Source: a virus. From it: a stretch of DNA of 21,812 nucleotides. Each line of letters opens with the position of its first letter. Within the stretch, counting starts at the first letter, position 1. The stretch is taken from IMG/VR virus record IMGVR_UViG_3300023109_002475, positions 1 to 21,812 of that record, one strand, 5' to 3'. Made by a program: the position numbers and the translations under genes. Below, piece by piece: positions 20,406 to 21,812 of this stretch. Under the pieces are notes generated by a model. That model saw only the letters and a list, made by a program, of their open reading frames with translations, was not told the DNA's origin and ran no database searches.

Positions 20406-21812
20406 TCAAAGTGGCCATCCAGCGATACCTGCACCACTGGTCTCACCCTCGCCGACGGTGGTGAATGAACCACCTGCGTACGGGAAGTAGAGCCTCGATG
20501 CACCATGAGGACTGGTCTGCCATGACGACTCGTTGGTCATCCACTGCAAATCCAGTTCGCCAGCAGAGAAGCCCCAAAACCGCTGATACCGCAGTTGAGG
20601 GTTGGTGTGGGTGAAGTCCTCTTGACCGCTCAGAGATTGTGCTGAGCCGACTGGTGTCCATCCTGTAGTTGCGTGGTAGGTCATCGACGGGACTGAGAGC
20701 CAGCGGATGTTGACCGACCGGATGACTTCGTCAGACTCGCTCGGGTCTTGGCTGAACTCAAAGGTCGGCATCCACACTTCCATGAAGTGGGTAATTGGTC
20801 CCGATAGTGGTGTGAGATTCGTGCCACCGGTAGGCCATTCGTAGTTCAATGGCACAGGTATCGGGTCATACCCACCGTCCACGGTTAGCCCCGCTGGTGG
20901 ACTCTGAGTATCGTCGTTCGCCGGCGTTGCACCCCACTGGAGTGGAGCGATAGTAGACTCGGTCACACCATCTCGGTAGACTCGTCCTGCGTACACCGAC
21001 TGGATGTTGCCGACGCCGGATAAACGGAAGCCAAGCACCATGTGAATCTCACCCTTGCCATTGGTGGTCATCGTGATGTGCTTGTAGTCGGGTCGGACCA
21101 TGATGTTCTTTGGAATGAACAGAGCCTTGGTGACTCCGAGGCCATTTGCATCAGTTCGTTGGTCGATGAGCGGTCTACTCGGATTGAACGAATTGACCAG
21201 CGTGGTGCGCCCGTTATCGGACTTGATAACGGTGACGAACGACCGGTCCCTTTCGTCGATGACAGCGTCGTAGTAGATGACTCCCGAAGCGGGGTACTGA
21301 GAGGCATTTTGAACACCCACACAGTGCATGGCATTCGCGTGGTTGAATGTGAATCGACCGCTGGGGTCCAAGCCACCTGCGACCGAGCGGCCAGTGTTGA
21401 CATAGATGGCGGCGTTGGCCCTGTCACCGAACACTGCGGAGTCGGCGAGCATGGAGCCTCGGTAGTAGACGATTGGTACATTCCCACCCGTTAAGCACAC
21501 CTTGGGGGCATCACAGTGTCTAACGGCATGACTTGTACCGTCAGCGGCGTTCTCGGACGCTGTAGGGGTGCTACTGACGCTCTTGTTGACCTTGCTCCAT
21601 CGGGTGTCAAGCCAGTCGGCTGGGTCGTTGACAAAAGCCGGCATTGGTGTCCAATCCTCGCCGGCCAATTTGGTCGTGTAGATGATGTGTGACTGGTCTG
21701 CGACCATGCGGCATGCCAAGTGAAGGCGGTCGTTGCCGTCGCAGACGAGGGATGGTTGTCGAAGGTCGTACCCCGAAGCGCTCACAGCCACTGCCGTGTG
21801 TTGGCTCCAGTC
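20406..21812 (-). CDS. Tail fibre or receptor-binding-like protein, 5' end missing
   Basis: The frame is open to the right edge, giving 468 visible codons before the stop at 20406; the GTG at 21791 is an internal codon, since the same frame continues upstream (DWSQHTAVAVSASG...). Segments such as LVCDGNDRLHLACRM...IIYTTKLAGEDW and TTNGKGEIHMVLGFR...GNIQSVYAGRVYRDG resemble sialidase/BNR-type beta-propeller repeats (Asp-box-like turns, then His-hydrophobic strands). The remainder is Gly, Asn, Ser and Trp-rich, typical of adhesins. I infer a tail fibre or host-recognition protein. The match is by pattern only; a virion glycosidase is an alternative. It has no close tail-gene neighbour. Confidence 0.7.
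   Translation of the reverse strand, partial: DWSQHTAVAVSASGYDLRQPSLVCDGNDRLHLACRMVADQSHIIYTTKLAGEDWTPMPAFVNDPADWLDTRWSKVNKSVSSTPTASENAADGTSHAVRHCDAPKVCLTGGNVPIVYYRGSMLADSAVFGDRANAAIYVNTGRSVAGGLDPSGRFTFNHANAMHCVGVQNASQYPASGVIYYDAVIDERDRSFVTVIKSDNGRTTLVNSFNPSRPLIDQRTDANGLGVTKALFIPKNIMVRPDYKHITMTTNGKGEIHMVLGFRLSGVGNIQSVYAGRVYRDGVTESTIAPLQWGATPANDDTQSPPAGLTVDGGYDPIPVPLNYEWPTGGTNLTPLSGPITHFMEVWMPTFEFSQDPSESDEVIRSVNIRWLSVPSMTYHATTGWTPVGSAQSLSGQEDFTHTNPQLRYQRFWGFSAGELDLQWMTNESSWQTSPHGASRLYFPYAGGSFTTVGEGETSGAGIAGWPL

Noticed and set aside
1-21812. Left and right edges joined as a complete circular genome, fusing the two cut tail genes
   Set aside because: Joining base 1 to base 21812 puts the left gene out of frame and it stops after about ten codons. 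Capsid, terminase and polymerase genes are also missing, so the window is a fragment.

Overview
The window looks like part of the genome of a tailed archaeal virus (Caudoviricetes-like). Evidence for an archaeal host: a PCNA-type sliding clamp, an XPD/DinG-like Fe-S helicase, and at least 14 TATA boxes of the form TT(N)ATATAGG. For most genes the TATA box is centred about 25-27 bases before the start codon, as expected of leaderless archaeal transcripts. The tail module (tail tube-like protein, tail-assembly chaperone pair, tape measure, tail hub-like protein, large tail or fibre proteins) shows it is a head-tail virus. The proteins are not strongly acidic overall, so I do not favour a haloarchaeal host. 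A marine euryarchaeal virus (magrovirus-like) is my best guess, but that is inference. No terminase, capsid protein, DNA polymerase or integrase is present, so this is a fragment.

Layout, right to left, because all genes but one are on the minus strand. (1) 21812-20406: a tail or fibre protein with beta-propeller-like repeats, cut by the right edge. (2) 20343-16866: a 103-aa protein, the XPD/DinG-like helicase, a 131-aa unknown, a small zinc protein and a phage-type DNA glycosylase-like protein. (3) 16822-14797: a small ORF and the tail hub-like protein, meeting head-on the only plus-strand gene (14581-14805). (4) 14580-14150: a 431-base region without a protein gene. It holds two TATA boxes, a candidate small structured RNA with a terminator-like end, and AT-rich and GC-rich inverted repeats. 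(5) 14149-7661: the replication/recombination block, with an AAA+ helicase-like protein, an SSB-like protein with an acidic tail, a NUDIX hydrolase, a RecA/AAA-type ATPase, a PD-(D/E)XK Fe-S nuclease and a basic 111-aa protein. (6) 7618-7241: a 125-aa unknown. (7) 7209-1: PCNA, a 71-aa unknown, tail tube, two chaperones, tape measure and a tail protein of more than 942 aa that runs off the left edge. This is one apparent operon behind the PCNA promoter.

Four signals stand out. First, the TATA boxes of five replication genes and of the glycosylase-like gene are followed directly by GTGGGG, whereas other genes lack it, which suggests a DNA-metabolism regulon. Second, a small RNA of about 110 nt seems to be encoded at 14394-14503. 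Third, the palindromes GATC, AGCT, ACGT and CTAG appear to be absent from all 21.8 kb by manual reading. Fourth, two unrelated genes share an almost identical 5' leader containing a 22-base exact match. All counts and alignments here were made by eye.
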